From: CAYPTB01 sp964413535
GTDB lineage: Bacteria; Planctomycetota; UBA1135; GCA-002686595
Direction: 5' to 3'
DNA length: 64,000 nucleotides
Assembly: GCA_964413535.1 (NCBI GenBank)
Contig: CAYPTB010000008.1
Coordinates: 1-64,000, forward strand
Part shown: in pieces, positions 28,868 through 37,449 of the stretch
Numbering within the stretch: position 1 is the first letter of the stretch
Layout of the letters: every line of letters starts with the position of its first letter
Position numbers and translations under genes: made by a program
Notes under the pieces: model-generated
Databases searched by the model: none
The model's input: only the letters and a program-made list of their open reading frames with translations
What the model was told of the DNA's origin: nothing

Positions 28868-30105
28868 ACCCCGAGCCGCAGCTCTTCCTGATCGGCATGT
28901 CGTGGCGCACCGCGCCGGTCGACGTGCGCGGGCGCTACGCGGTGACGCGCGCCGAGCTCGAGGCGCGGCTCGACGCGCTGGGAGCGATCGAAGGCGTGAG
29001 CGAGCGCTTCGTGATCTCGACCTGCAACCGCACCGAAGTCCTCGTCGCGGCGCCGCCCGACGAGCGCGTCGAGGGCGTGCTCGCGAGCCTCGTCTTCGCC
29101 GGGGCGGATCCCGATCACCTCTACGTCCACCGCGGCGTGCGCGCCGTCATCCACCTCTTCCGCGTCGCGGCCGGGCTCGACAGCCTCGTGCTCGGCGAAG
29201 CGGAGATCCTCGGGCAGGTGAAAGCCGCGATGGTGCTCGCGAGCGAGAGGAAGTGCCTCGGGAAGCTGCTCGATCCGCTGCTCCGCCAGGCCCTGTCCGT
29301 GGGGAAGCGCGTGCGCAGCGACACGCAGCTCGGCGAGGGCACGCTCTCCGTCGCGCGCGTCGCCGTCGGGATCGGCTTGCACGTGTACTCGAGCTTCGAG
29401 GGGGTGAACGCGCTCGTGCTCGGGGCCGGCGACACGGCCGCGCTGGTCGGGCGACACCTCGCGAGCGCGCCCGTCGGCTCGCTCGTCTTCGCCAACCGCA
29501 CGCTCGAGCACGCCCGTGTGCTCGCGAACGAGCTCGGGGCGAGCGCGCTTTCGATCGACGGCGTCGCCGAGCTCGTGCTCGCGGCCGACGTGGTCTTCGC
29601 CTGCCTCGACGGGGCTCCGAGTGTCGTGCGCGCCGACGCGCTCGACCGCCGCGCGCTGAAGAAGCGCGACAAGCCGCTCCTCGTCGTCGACCTCTCCGTC
29701 CCGCGCGCCGTCGAAGCGCGCGTGGCCGAGCTCGACAACGTCCTCTACTACGACCTCGACGACGTGAAGCGCGTCGTCGAGAAGAACGAAGAGGAGCGCC
29801 GTCGCATCTCGCAGGAGACTTCCGACATCCTCGTCTCCGAGGTGCACAAGTTCGTGAGCCTGCGCACCTACGCCGCCTTCTCGCCCGTCATCTCCGAGTT
29901 GCAGAAGCGCTTCGGCGAGATCTCCGACGAGGTCCTCGACGAAGTCGCCGGCGAGACGGCCTCTCCAGAGATGATGCGCCTCGCCCACGAGCTCTCGCGC
30001 CGCCTGCTCGACGTCTCCCTCGCCCAGCTCAAGGAAGGCGCGCGCCACGCGAGCCCCGCCGACGCCCTCGGCCACGAGTACCGCCGCTTCCTCGAAGGGC
30101 TGTGA
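28864..30105 (+). CDS. hemA: glutamyl-tRNA reductase HemA
   Basis: 413 residues. It makes glutamate-1-semialdehyde from Glu-tRNA, the first committed step of C5 tetrapyrrole synthesis. Visible are GMSWRTAPVDVR, the catalytic Cys54 in STCNRTEVL, GLDSLVLGEAEILGQVK, and the NADPH-binding VLGAGDTA. The ATG overlaps the hemX stop (ATGA). It shows that the host uses the plant/bacterial C5 route. Confidence 0.97.
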   Translation: MNPEPQLFLIGMSWRTAPVDVRGRYAVTRAELEARLDALGAIEGVSERFVISTCNRTEVLVAAPPDERVEGVLASLVFAGADPDHLYVHRGVRAVIHLFRVAAGLDSLVLGEAEILGQVKAAMVLASERKCLGKLLDPLLRQALSVGKRVRSDTQLGEGTLSVARVAVGIGLHVYSSFEGVNALVLGAGDTAALVGRHLASAPVGSLVFANRTLEHARVLANELGASALSIDGVAELVLAADVVFACLDGAPSVVRADALDRRALKKRDKPLLVVDLSVPRAVEARVAELDNVLYYDLDDVKRVVEKNEEERRRISQETSDILVSEVHKFVSLRTYAAFSPVISELQKRFGEISDEVLDEVAGETASPEMMRLAHELSRRLLDVSLAQLKEGARHASPADALGHEYRRFLEGL

Positions 30106-30218
30106 GAAAGGTTCCCCTCGCGGAGCCTGCGGGGTTGCGCAAGTGAGGGTATTGCGCTTTCCTGGACGGTGTTCGCGAGGCGCACGACCCTGCGCCCGAA
30201 ACCAAACGGAGAACCTCC

Positions 30219-30332
30219 ATGGCCAAAGGTCAGCAGCAACCGAAAGAAGTGAAGAAGAAGAAGCTCTCCATCAAGGAGAAGCAGGAGAAGAAGAAGGCCA
30301 AGGCCGCCAGGAAGGCCGCCGAGCGCGGTTGA
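30219..30332 (+). CDS. 37-residue lysine-rich basic protein
   Basis: A very small gene: GGAG seven bases before the ATG, 37 codons, then TGA. Sixteen or so of the residues are Lys or Arg (VKKKKLSIKEKQ, KKAKAARKAAERG), so the protein is strongly basic and probably one helix. Such peptides may bind nucleic acid or ribosomes. The clear ribosome site and the coding-like Lys AAG bias support it as real; no family is recognised. Confidence 0.6.
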   Translation: MAKGQQQPKEVKKKKLSIKEKQEKKKAKAARKAAERG

Positions 30333-30354
30333 TCCCCTGAACTGCGACTCGTGC

Positions 30355-30373
30355 CCTCCTCTCCGGAAGGAGG
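30355..30373 (+). terminator. possible hairpin terminator
   Basis: CCTCCT and AGGAGG form a 6-bp stem around a 7-base loop just after the small basic gene. There is no T-run, so this is weak. Confidence 0.25.
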
Positions 30374-30465
30374 TCGCGAGCCGGTCGCCGCCAACGCTCG
30401 AGCGCGGGGCTTCGAGGCGAGCAGGAGCACACCTGGGGAAGCGTCGGGGAGCGTCGGGGAGCGAG

Positions 30466-31710
30466 CTACGTCGACCCGAGCAACCCGCGCAGGTCGCGCT
30501 CCTCGACGTGCAGCGACAGCCACTTCAAGAGATCCTGGCTGCGCACCAGGCCGACGGGGCGGTTCGCCTCGAGGATCGGCACCTGATCGACCTGGCGCTG
30601 GGTCAGGGCCGCGAAGGCCTCGTCGGCGGCGGCATCGGACGAGAGCGTCGTGAGCTTCTCGACCGGAGTCATGATCTCGCCCACGCTCGTCTCGGCCCAT
30701 TCGGCCTGCGGCGTCCGGCGCACGTCCTCGAGGCACACGAGACCGACCAACCGGCCGTCCGGCCCGACGACCGGGAAGGCGCGCTGATCGCTCGCCATCA
30801 GCTCCTCGCGCACGAGCGTCTCGATGCTCGTGTTCGGGGCGACGGTCGCGAAACGCGTGCGCATGATGCTCGAGAGCGGCACGTCGCGCAGCGACTCGCG
30901 GATGACGAGCTGCTGGTAGCTCGTGCGTGCGGCGTTGTTCAGGAACCACCCGATCAGGAGCAGCCACAGACCCCCGACGAAATTCCCGCCCACGACGCTC
31001 ATCACGCCCCAGCCCATCAAGAGGATCGCGAACAGCCGCCCGGCCCCGGAGGCCCAGAGCGTCGCCTTCTTCAAGTCGCCCGTGAGCCACCACACGATCG
31101 AGCGGAAGACGCGGCCGCCGTCCAGGGGAAATCCTGGGACGATGTTGAACAGGGCGAGCATCACGTTGATCGGTCCGAGCCACAGGAGCAGCGACGCCAA
31201 CGGTCCGAGCGAGGCCATCGCGGCCGCGGGATCCTCGCTCAGGCTCGACGTGAACCCCGGCCCCGCCAGCAACGCCGCGCCGCCGATCGCGAGCGCGCCG
31301 ATCGCGAGGCTCGTGATGGGTCCGACGATGGCCATCAGGAACTCCGACTTCGGCGACGGCGGCTCGGCCTCCATGTGCGCGAGCCCGCCGAACATGAACA
31401 GCGTGATGCGCGAGACGGGGATGCCGTTCCTGCGCGCGACGACGGCGTGCGAGAGCTCGTGCGCCACGATCGACGCGAAGAACGCCACAGCCGCGCAGAA
31501 CGCCGTGCCCCAGGTGAGCGCCGGGTTCCACTCCGGGTGCCAAGCGGGGAGCACGCCGGAACCGAGGTTGAAGAGGATCAAACCGAAGATGACGAGGAGA
31601 CTCCAGTCGGCGAACAGCCGCACGCCGAGGAGCGTGGCGAGGTAGAGCCCCCCCGCCACCGGAGACCTTCCTCCCCCACGCGATTCGGCAGCTCGAGAAG
31701 CCGATGACAT
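30466..31710 (-). CDS. site-2 protease (M50) with CBS domains
   Basis: 414 residues. Membrane helices surround the zinc motif HELSHA (VAHELSHAVVARRNGI) and the second ligand site NIVPGFPLDGGRVFRS; these define S2P/RseP-like intramembrane zinc proteases. The C-terminal ~120 residues form a pair of CBS domains (SIMRTRFATVAPNTSIETLV; VGEIMTPVEKLTTLS) that may sense adenylates. Substrates are unknown. The ATG has AGAGG at a good distance. Confidence 0.92.
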   Translation of the reverse strand: MSSASRAAESRGGGRSPVAGGLYLATLLGVRLFADWSLLVIFGLILFNLGSGVLPAWHPEWNPALTWGTAFCAAVAFFASIVAHELSHAVVARRNGIPVSRITLFMFGGLAHMEAEPPSPKSEFLMAIVGPITSLAIGALAIGGAALLAGPGFTSSLSEDPAAAMASLGPLASLLLWLGPINVMLALFNIVPGFPLDGGRVFRSIVWWLTGDLKKATLWASGAGRLFAILLMGWGVMSVVGGNFVGGLWLLLIGWFLNNAARTSYQQLVIRESLRDVPLSSIMRTRFATVAPNTSIETLVREELMASDQRAFPVVGPDGRLVGLVCLEDVRRTPQAEWAETSVGEIMTPVEKLTTLSSDAAADEAFAALTQRQVDQVPILEANRPVGLVRSQDLLKWLSLHVEERDLRGLLGST

Positions 31711-32081
31711 CGGGACCTCTTGAGTTCGGCTCCCGACCTTTGCCAGGGCCGTCTTCCGCGAAGAGCGTCGGTCTCGCGAGCCGACTACCGACTTGCCCCC
31801 CATCCCAACCTGCCGCGCGCGGACGTCAGCGCCCCGCGAGCACGAGCAAGCAGCGAAGCAAGGCGCGCCCAGCGTGCGAGAGGGTGCGGGAAACCGGTGC
31901 GCGGGGGAGAGCATCGCCGGTGCGAGAGCCTTGCGACCTCACGTCGGGGCTAGCGCTCGACGCGGTCGGAGAGAAGGGAGCGGCGCGAGCCCGGGTCACT
32001 CGGTGAGCCCTCGCGCGAGATGGTGCGCAGGGTCCGATTCCGAGGCTCTCCTTCGACTCGGCCGGGCTCGGGGAGATACTC
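31711..32081. other. 371-base divergent gap without a supported gene
   Basis: It lies between the M50 protease (-) and hemC (+), so promoters for both should be here. Open frames crossing it have no family features or good start sites. I see no hairpin or RNA signature that I would defend. Confidence 0.5.
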
Positions 32082-33047
32082 GTGGCGCCGCCGAACGACC
32101 GCTCGACGGCCACCACGATGCACAGGAGCAACGAGTTCCCCCTCGCGACGCGGGCGAGTCGGCTCGCGCTGTGGCAGGCGGAGGCGGCCAAGAAGCAGCT
32201 CCAGGCCGCGTTCGCGCGGCTCGAGGTCGAGCTCGTGCACATCACGTCGTCGGGCGACACGATCCAGGACGTGGAGCTCGCGAAGTTCGGGCGCATCGGC
32301 ATCTTCACGGTCGAGGTCGACCGTGCGGTGCTCGACGGACGCGCGCGGGTGAGCGTGCACAGCTTGAAGGACATGACGACGACGCTCTCGGATGGGCTCG
32401 TGCTCGCGGGGACGCTCGCGCGCGGCCCGACCGAGGACGTGCTCGTGTCGCGCGACGGGCGGACGCTGGCCGAGCTCGCGAGCGGCGCGCGGGTGGCCAC
32501 GGGCTCGCGGCGGCGCGAAGCCATGCTGCGCGCCGCGCGGCCCGATCTCGAGGTCGTAGGCATCCGGGGCAACGTCGAGACGCGTCTCGCGAAGCTCGAC
32601 GCCAGCGAGACGGATGCGCTCGTGCTCGCGCACGCCGGGATCGGGCGGCTGGGGCTCGCGGCGCGCATCAGCGAGGTGCTCGACCACGCGCGTTTCCTGC
32701 CCGCCGTGGGCCAGGGCATCGTGGGCCTCGTGTGCCGCGCCGACGACGCGGAAGCGTGCACGAAGCTCCAGGCGGTGAGCGACCTCGAGGCCTGGGACGA
32801 AGCCGTGGCCGAGCGCGCATTCCTCGCCGAGCTGCGCGGCGGGTGCAACGTGCCGGTCGGCGGCCACGCGCGCGCGGTGGAGGGCGCGCTCGTACTGGAA
32901 GGGCGCGTGCTCGCGCTCGACGGCAGCCGGGTCGTCGCCGGGCGGCGGCGTGGGCGGCGCGAGGACGCCCTGACGCTCGGGCGCGAGCTCGCGCGCGAGC
33001 TGCTCGCACAGGGCGCGGGTGAGCTGATCGAGGCAGCGCGCGCGTGA
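32082..33047 (+). CDS. hemC: porphobilinogen deaminase HemC
   Basis: 321 residues. It joins four porphobilinogens into hydroxymethylbilane. The family start PLATRASRLALWQAE, the VSVHSLKDM loop, ATGSRRREA, and the dipyrromethane-cofactor Cys255 in ELRGGCNVPVGG are all seen. The GTG at 32082 has GGGGAG upstream; an ATG 12 codons later is an alternative. The hemD start overlaps its end. Confidence 0.96.
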   Translation: MAPPNDRSTATTMHRSNEFPLATRASRLALWQAEAAKKQLQAAFARLEVELVHITSSGDTIQDVELAKFGRIGIFTVEVDRAVLDGRARVSVHSLKDMTTTLSDGLVLAGTLARGPTEDVLVSRDGRTLAELASGARVATGSRRREAMLRAARPDLEVVGIRGNVETRLAKLDASETDALVLAHAGIGRLGLAARISEVLDHARFLPAVGQGIVGLVCRADDAEACTKLQAVSDLEAWDEAVAERAFLAELRGGCNVPVGGHARAVEGALVLEGRVLALDGSRVVAGRRRGRREDALTLGRELARELLAQGAGELIEAARA

Positions 33048-33751
33048 GCCGGCGTCGCCGCGTCCTCGTCACGGGCCCGATCGGCCGCGCCGAGGCGTAC
33101 GCCGACGCCGCGCGCGCGGCGGGCTTCGATGCGCTCGTGTGCGAGCTGCTCGTGATCCGCCCGCGCGCGCTCGACGGCGCGGTGCTCCCGGCGACCGTCG
33201 ACCTCGTGTGCGCGACGAGCAAGCACGCCCTCCACGCGCTCGCCAACGTCCCGCGCGTCCCCGCGGCCGCCGTCGGAGAGGAGACGGCCGAGCGCCTGCG
33301 CGAGCTCGGTTTCGCGCTCGCGCTGCCGGCCGCGCGCGACGCGGCGGAGCTCGCCCTCGCGCTCGCCGCGCACCTGGGATCCCACCGTCCGCCGGCGACC
33401 GTCTTCTGGCCGCGCGGAGCGCTCTCGGACGCGCTCGCGCGCGACCTGCGGGCGCGCGGCATCGCGGTCGTCGATCCGATCGTCTACGAGACGGTTGCCG
33501 TGCCCGACGTCGTGCTGCCCGAGGTCGAGCTCGTGTTCCTCGCGAGTCCCTCCGCCGTGCGCGCCTTCGCCGCGCTGGCGCCCGGCGGGACGGGGGCAGG
33601 TGCGCCGATCGGCATCGCGGTGGGAGCGACGACGACCGCGGCCATGCGCGGAGCGGATGCGCGCTTCGCGGCTATCCTGACGCTCGAACGGCCGGCGCCC
33701 GACGCGCTCGCGCGTGTCTTGCGCCAGCTCGGTTCGACGAACGATCCATGA
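33044..33751 (+). CDS. hemD: uroporphyrinogen-III synthase HemD
   Basis: 235 residues from GTG. HemD sequences are poorly conserved, but the two-lobed pattern is present: RVLVTGPIGRAEAYADAARAAGF at the start, DLVCATSKHALHAL, and TVFWPRGALSDALARDLRARG...VDPIVYETV. It cyclises hydroxymethylbilane. Its location between hemC and hemL, with 4-base overlaps at both sides, makes the call firm. Confidence 0.9.
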   Translation: MSRRRRVLVTGPIGRAEAYADAARAAGFDALVCELLVIRPRALDGAVLPATVDLVCATSKHALHALANVPRVPAAAVGEETAERLRELGFALALPAARDAAELALALAAHLGSHRPPATVFWPRGALSDALARDLRARGIAVVDPIVYETVAVPDVVLPEVELVFLASPSAVRAFAALAPGGTGAGAPIGIAVGATTTAAMRGADARFAAILTLERPAPDALARVLRQLGSTNDP

Positions 33752-35034
33752 AGCTCGACAACAGCGAGAGAATCTTCCGCTCGGCGCGGGAGCTCATCCC
33801 CGGCGGCGTCAACAGTCCCGTGCGCGCGTGGCGCGCCGTGGGCGGGACGCCGATACACGTAGCGAGCGGCGTGGGGGCGTGGATCACGGACGTGGACGGG
33901 AACCGCTACGTCGACCTCGTGTGCGCCTACGGCCCGCTGATCCTCGGTCACGCACCCGACGCCGTCGTGGCGGCGTTGTGCGCGACGGCGGAGACCGGAA
34001 CGGCCTTCGGGGCGCCGACCGCGGGCGAGCTCGAGCTCGCCCGCGCGATCTGCGAGCGCACTCCGTCGGTCGACGTCGTGCGGCTCGTGAACTCGGGGAC
34101 GGAGGCGACCATGAGCGCGCTGCGGCTCGCGCGCGCGGCGACCGGGCGCGACCGACTCGTCAAGTTCGACGGCTGCTACCACGGGCACGGCGACTCGTTC
34201 CTCGTGAAGGCGGGCTCGGGTGCGTTGACGCTGGGGGCGCCGGATTCGCCGGGCGTCCCGCGCGCGCTGGCCGAGCTCACGCTCGTGGCGGCGTACAACG
34301 ACCTTCCGAGCGTCGAGCGGCTCTTCGCGCAGCACGGAGCCGAGATCGCCTGCGTGTTCGTCGAGCCCGTGGCCGGCAACATGGGCTGCGTGCTGCCCGC
34401 CGAGGGTTTCCTCGAGGGCCTGCGCGAGCTGTGCGACGCGCACGGAGCGCTGCTCGTCTTCGACGAGGTCATGACGGGCTTCCGCGTCGCGCGCGGCGGT
34501 TATCAAGAGCTCACGCGCGCGCGCGCCGACCTCGTCACGCTCGGCAAGGTGATCGGCGGCGGGCTGCCGATCGGCGCGTACGGCGGGCGCGCGGACCTCA
34601 TGGCGCTCGTCTCGCCCGCCGGAGCCGTGTACCAGGCCGGGACGCTCTCGGGCAATCCGCTCGCCGTCGCCGCGGGGTTGGCCACGCTGCGCGCGCTCGA
34701 CGAGCCCGGCACGTACGAGCGGCTCGAGCGGCAGAGCGCGCGCTTGGCGGGCGGGCTCGAGGCAGCCGCGCGCTCGGCCGGCGTCGAGCTCGCGGTCGAG
34801 CGCCAGGGTTCCCTGCTCTGTCCCTACTTTGCGCCGGGCCGCGTGCGCAGCTTCGCCGACGTGCTCGCGACCGATCGCGCGGCGTGGACGCGCTTCTTCC
34901 GCGGAATGGTCGAGCGCGGCGTGCACCTTCCGCCGTCGCCGTTCGAAGCCTGGTTCGTGTCCAGCGCGCACGACGACGCCGCGATCGACCACGTCGTCGG
35001 CGCCGCGCGCGCAGCGCTCGCGGAGGTGCGATGA
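33748..35034 (+). CDS. hemL: glutamate-1-semialdehyde 2,1-aminomutase HemL
   Basis: 428 residues, PLP-dependent class III aminotransferase fold. It makes 5-aminolevulinate from glutamate-1-semialdehyde. Features: FRSARELIPGGVNSPVRAW, the NSGTEATMSALRLARA phosphate-binding loop, YHGHGDSFL, FDEVMTGFRVARGG and PLP lysine K267 in VTLGKVIGGGLPIGAYGG. It overlaps hemD and the next gene as ATGA. Confidence 0.97.
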   Translation: MKLDNSERIFRSARELIPGGVNSPVRAWRAVGGTPIHVASGVGAWITDVDGNRYVDLVCAYGPLILGHAPDAVVAALCATAETGTAFGAPTAGELELARAICERTPSVDVVRLVNSGTEATMSALRLARAATGRDRLVKFDGCYHGHGDSFLVKAGSGALTLGAPDSPGVPRALAELTLVAAYNDLPSVERLFAQHGAEIACVFVEPVAGNMGCVLPAEGFLEGLRELCDAHGALLVFDEVMTGFRVARGGYQELTRARADLVTLGKVIGGGLPIGAYGGRADLMALVSPAGAVYQAGTLSGNPLAVAAGLATLRALDEPGTYERLERQSARLAGGLEAAARSAGVELAVERQGSLLCPYFAPGRVRSFADVLATDRAAWTRFFRGMVERGVHLPPSPFEAWFVSSAHDDAAIDHVVGAARAALAEVR

Positions 35035-36041
35035 GAGCCTCGCTCGTCGTGGCGCTCGGTCTAGCCGGCTGCGCCTCCGTGCGACCGGAGGTGGCGGCGC
35101 TCGTCGAGCAGGTCGACGAGGCGCGCTTGATGGGGCACGTCGAGGCGCTCGTCGCGATCGGGCCGCGGCCGGGCGCGAACGCGGAGGCGACGGAGCGCAC
35201 GCTGGCTTACCTCGAGGGCGAGCTCGCCCTGCTCGGCCTCGCCTGCGAGCGCGAGGCCTTCCGAGCCGCGTATCCGGTGTTCCTGCCGAGCTCGACGGAC
35301 CCGAACACGTTCGCGTACGTGCTCACGAGCGAGGAGCGGCCGGCGGCGAACTTGATCGCGACGCTCCCCGGCCGCGAGCCGCGCGAGGGGATCGTCGAGC
35401 TGTGCGCGCACTACGACACCGTGCCCCAATCCTCGGGCGCGGACGACAACGCGAGCGGCGTCGCGGCGCTCCTGGAGGTGGCGCGCGTGCTGGCCGACGT
35501 TCCGCTCGAGCGCACGCTGCGCCTGTGCTTCTTCGGCCTCGAGGAAACCGGCCTCGACGGCAGCGAGCACCACGCGCGGCGCGTGCGCGAGTCGGGCGAG
35601 CGCCACCGCGGCGCGCTCGTGCTCGACATGATCGGTTTCGTGAACCGCGCGCCGAACAGCCAGGCGACGCCCCTGCGCATCCCGATCCTGTTCGATCCGC
35701 CGCGTACGGCCGACTTCGTCGTCGTGGCCGGGAGCTACGCGTCGGGTTGGATCGGCAACCGCTTCGAGAGCGCGGCGCGCCGTTACGTGCCGGAGTTGCG
35801 CTACTTCAGTGCGAATCGCACCGCGGAGCTCGTCTCCGACGGTTGGCGCAGCGACCACGCCTCGTACTGGCGCGCGGGGCTCGACGCGATCCTGCTCGCC
35901 GACACGGCCGAGATGCGCTCACCGCACTACCACACGCCGAGCGACCTGCCCGGGACGCTCGACCCGCGCTTCCTGGGCGACGTGACGCGCGCCATCGTGG
36001 CCACGCTCGCCGAGTGGGGCCGCCTCGTCGAGGAGGAGTAG
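35031..36041 (+). CDS. M28-family metallopeptidase lipoprotein
   Basis: 336 residues. A lipobox LAGC sets C14 as the lipid site. Zinc-binding peptidase features follow: HYDTVP, ADDNASGVAALLEVAR, FFGLEETGLDGS and a late HYHTPSD, as in M28 aminopeptidases and glutaminyl cyclases. It probably acts in the periplasm or at the outer membrane. Its ATG overlaps the hemL stop, though it has no evident part in heme synthesis. Confidence 0.9.
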   Translation: MRASLVVALGLAGCASVRPEVAALVEQVDEARLMGHVEALVAIGPRPGANAEATERTLAYLEGELALLGLACEREAFRAAYPVFLPSSTDPNTFAYVLTSEERPAANLIATLPGREPREGIVELCAHYDTVPQSSGADDNASGVAALLEVARVLADVPLERTLRLCFFGLEETGLDGSEHHARRVRESGERHRGALVLDMIGFVNRAPNSQATPLRIPILFDPPRTADFVVVAGSYASGWIGNRFESAARRYVPELRYFSANRTAELVSDGWRSDHASYWRAGLDAILLADTAEMRSPHYHTPSDLPGTLDPRFLGDVTRAIVATLAEWGRLVEEE

Positions 36042-36194
36042 CCCGCCTCCGGCGGATTGGGCTCGATCGACCCGCTTCGATCGGCTCTCGACCCTGTCCC
36101 CATGCGGGCGCGGCGGTCACGCCGCCCGCGAGGTCGCCGTAACCGCGTGGCCGTTGCCGCGCTGCGGGTAACATTGGCGCGAGGGGAGACTTCG

Positions 36195-37403
36195 ATGAGA
36201 CGACACGACTTGCTTCGCTTCCTTCGCGCGCGGCGTTCAGGCCTCGCGACCGGGCTCTTGCTGGCGCTGGCGGCCTGCAGCGCGGGCTCTCCGACCTCGA
36301 GCGGTGCGAGCGCCCCGGATTCGGCGCCGAGCGGATCCGACGAGTCCCCAGCGGCGGTGAGCGTCAAGGTCTTCGACGCCTCGGGCGCGCTCGTGGGGCC
36401 GGTCGCTTCGCCACGCGTGGTCGCGAGCGAGGAGGAATGGCGTGCGAGGCTCACGCCGCGACAGTACGAGGTCGTGCGCGAGCAGGGGACCGAGCGCGCA
36501 GGCAGCGGCGAGCTCTTGCACAACAAGGCCTCGGGCGTCTACTCGTGCGTGGCCTGCAGGCTGCCGCTGTTCGAATCGAGCACGAAGTTCGAGTCGGGGA
36601 CGGGTTGGCCCTCGTTCTTCGCGCCGATCGCGCGGGAGAACGTGCTCCAGCTCGTGGACGAGAGTCACGGCATGTACCGCACCGAGATCCTGTGCGCGCG
36701 CTGTGACGGTCACCTCGGACACGTCTTCGACGACGGGCCGGATCCCACGGGCCTGCGCTACTGCCTCAACTCCGCGTCGCTCGCCTTCACGAAGGACGCC
36801 GAGCTCGCGCGGCTGGCCGATCCCGCCGCCGGCGCGCAGGCGACGCCCGCGGGAAGCGCCAAGGCCGTGTTCGCCGGCGGTTGCTTCTGGTGCGTCGAGG
36901 CCGTGTTCGAGGAGCTCGACGGCGTCGTGGAAGTCGTTTCCGGCTACAGCGGCGGCTCGCCGGAGACGGCCGACTACGAGACCGTCTGCAGCGGCGATAC
37001 GGAGCATGCCGAAGCGGTCGAGATCCTCTACGACCCGGCCAAGATCACCTACGCGCAGCTCCTGCGCGTTCACTTCGCGACGCACGATCCGACCACCGTC
37101 GATCGGCAGGGCAACGACCGCGGCCCGCAGTACCGCAGCGCGATCTTCTTCGCGAGCGCCGAGGAGAAACGGATCGCGGAGCAGGTGATCGCGGAGCTCA
37201 CCGCGGCCAAGGCCTACGCCCAGCCGATCGTGACCACGCTGGAGCCGCTCGAAGCCTTCTACCCGGCCGAGCCCTACCACCAGGACTACGTGTGCAACAA
37301 CCCCGACGACGGGTACGTGCGCGCGGTGGCGTTGCCGAAGGTCTCGAAGGTGCGCAAGGAGTTCAAGGACGCCCTGAAGGAGACCTCGCCCCTCGACGAG
37401 TGA
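36195..37403 (+). CDS. msrAB: MsrB-MsrA fused methionine sulfoxide reductase, lipoprotein
   Basis: 402 residues. A lipoprotein signal (LLLALAAC, C28) precedes MsrB (about 70-205), with zinc Cys118, Cys121, Cys167, Cys170 and catalytic C190 in LRYCLNSASLAF. MsrA follows (about 222-395) with catalytic C230 in FAGGCFWCVEAVF and YSGGSPETADYETVCSG. It repairs R- and S-methionine sulfoxide, here outside the cytoplasm. The ATG follows GGGGAG. Both catalytic positions are Cys, not Sec, unlike the three selenoproteins found nearby. Confidence 0.94.
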   Translation: MRRHDLLRFLRARRSGLATGLLLALAACSAGSPTSSGASAPDSAPSGSDESPAAVSVKVFDASGALVGPVASPRVVASEEEWRARLTPRQYEVVREQGTERAGSGELLHNKASGVYSCVACRLPLFESSTKFESGTGWPSFFAPIARENVLQLVDESHGMYRTEILCARCDGHLGHVFDDGPDPTGLRYCLNSASLAFTKDAELARLADPAAGAQATPAGSAKAVFAGGCFWCVEAVFEELDGVVEVVSGYSGGSPETADYETVCSGDTEHAEAVEILYDPAKITYAQLLRVHFATHDPTTVDRQGNDRGPQYRSAIFFASAEEKRIAEQVIAELTAAKAYAQPIVTTLEPLEAFYPAEPYHQDYVCNNPDDGYVRAVALPKVSKVRKEFKDALKETSPLDE

Positions 37404-37449
37404 CACGGCCTCGCGACGAACGACGAACCCGGCGTCCGTCGCGGCGTGC

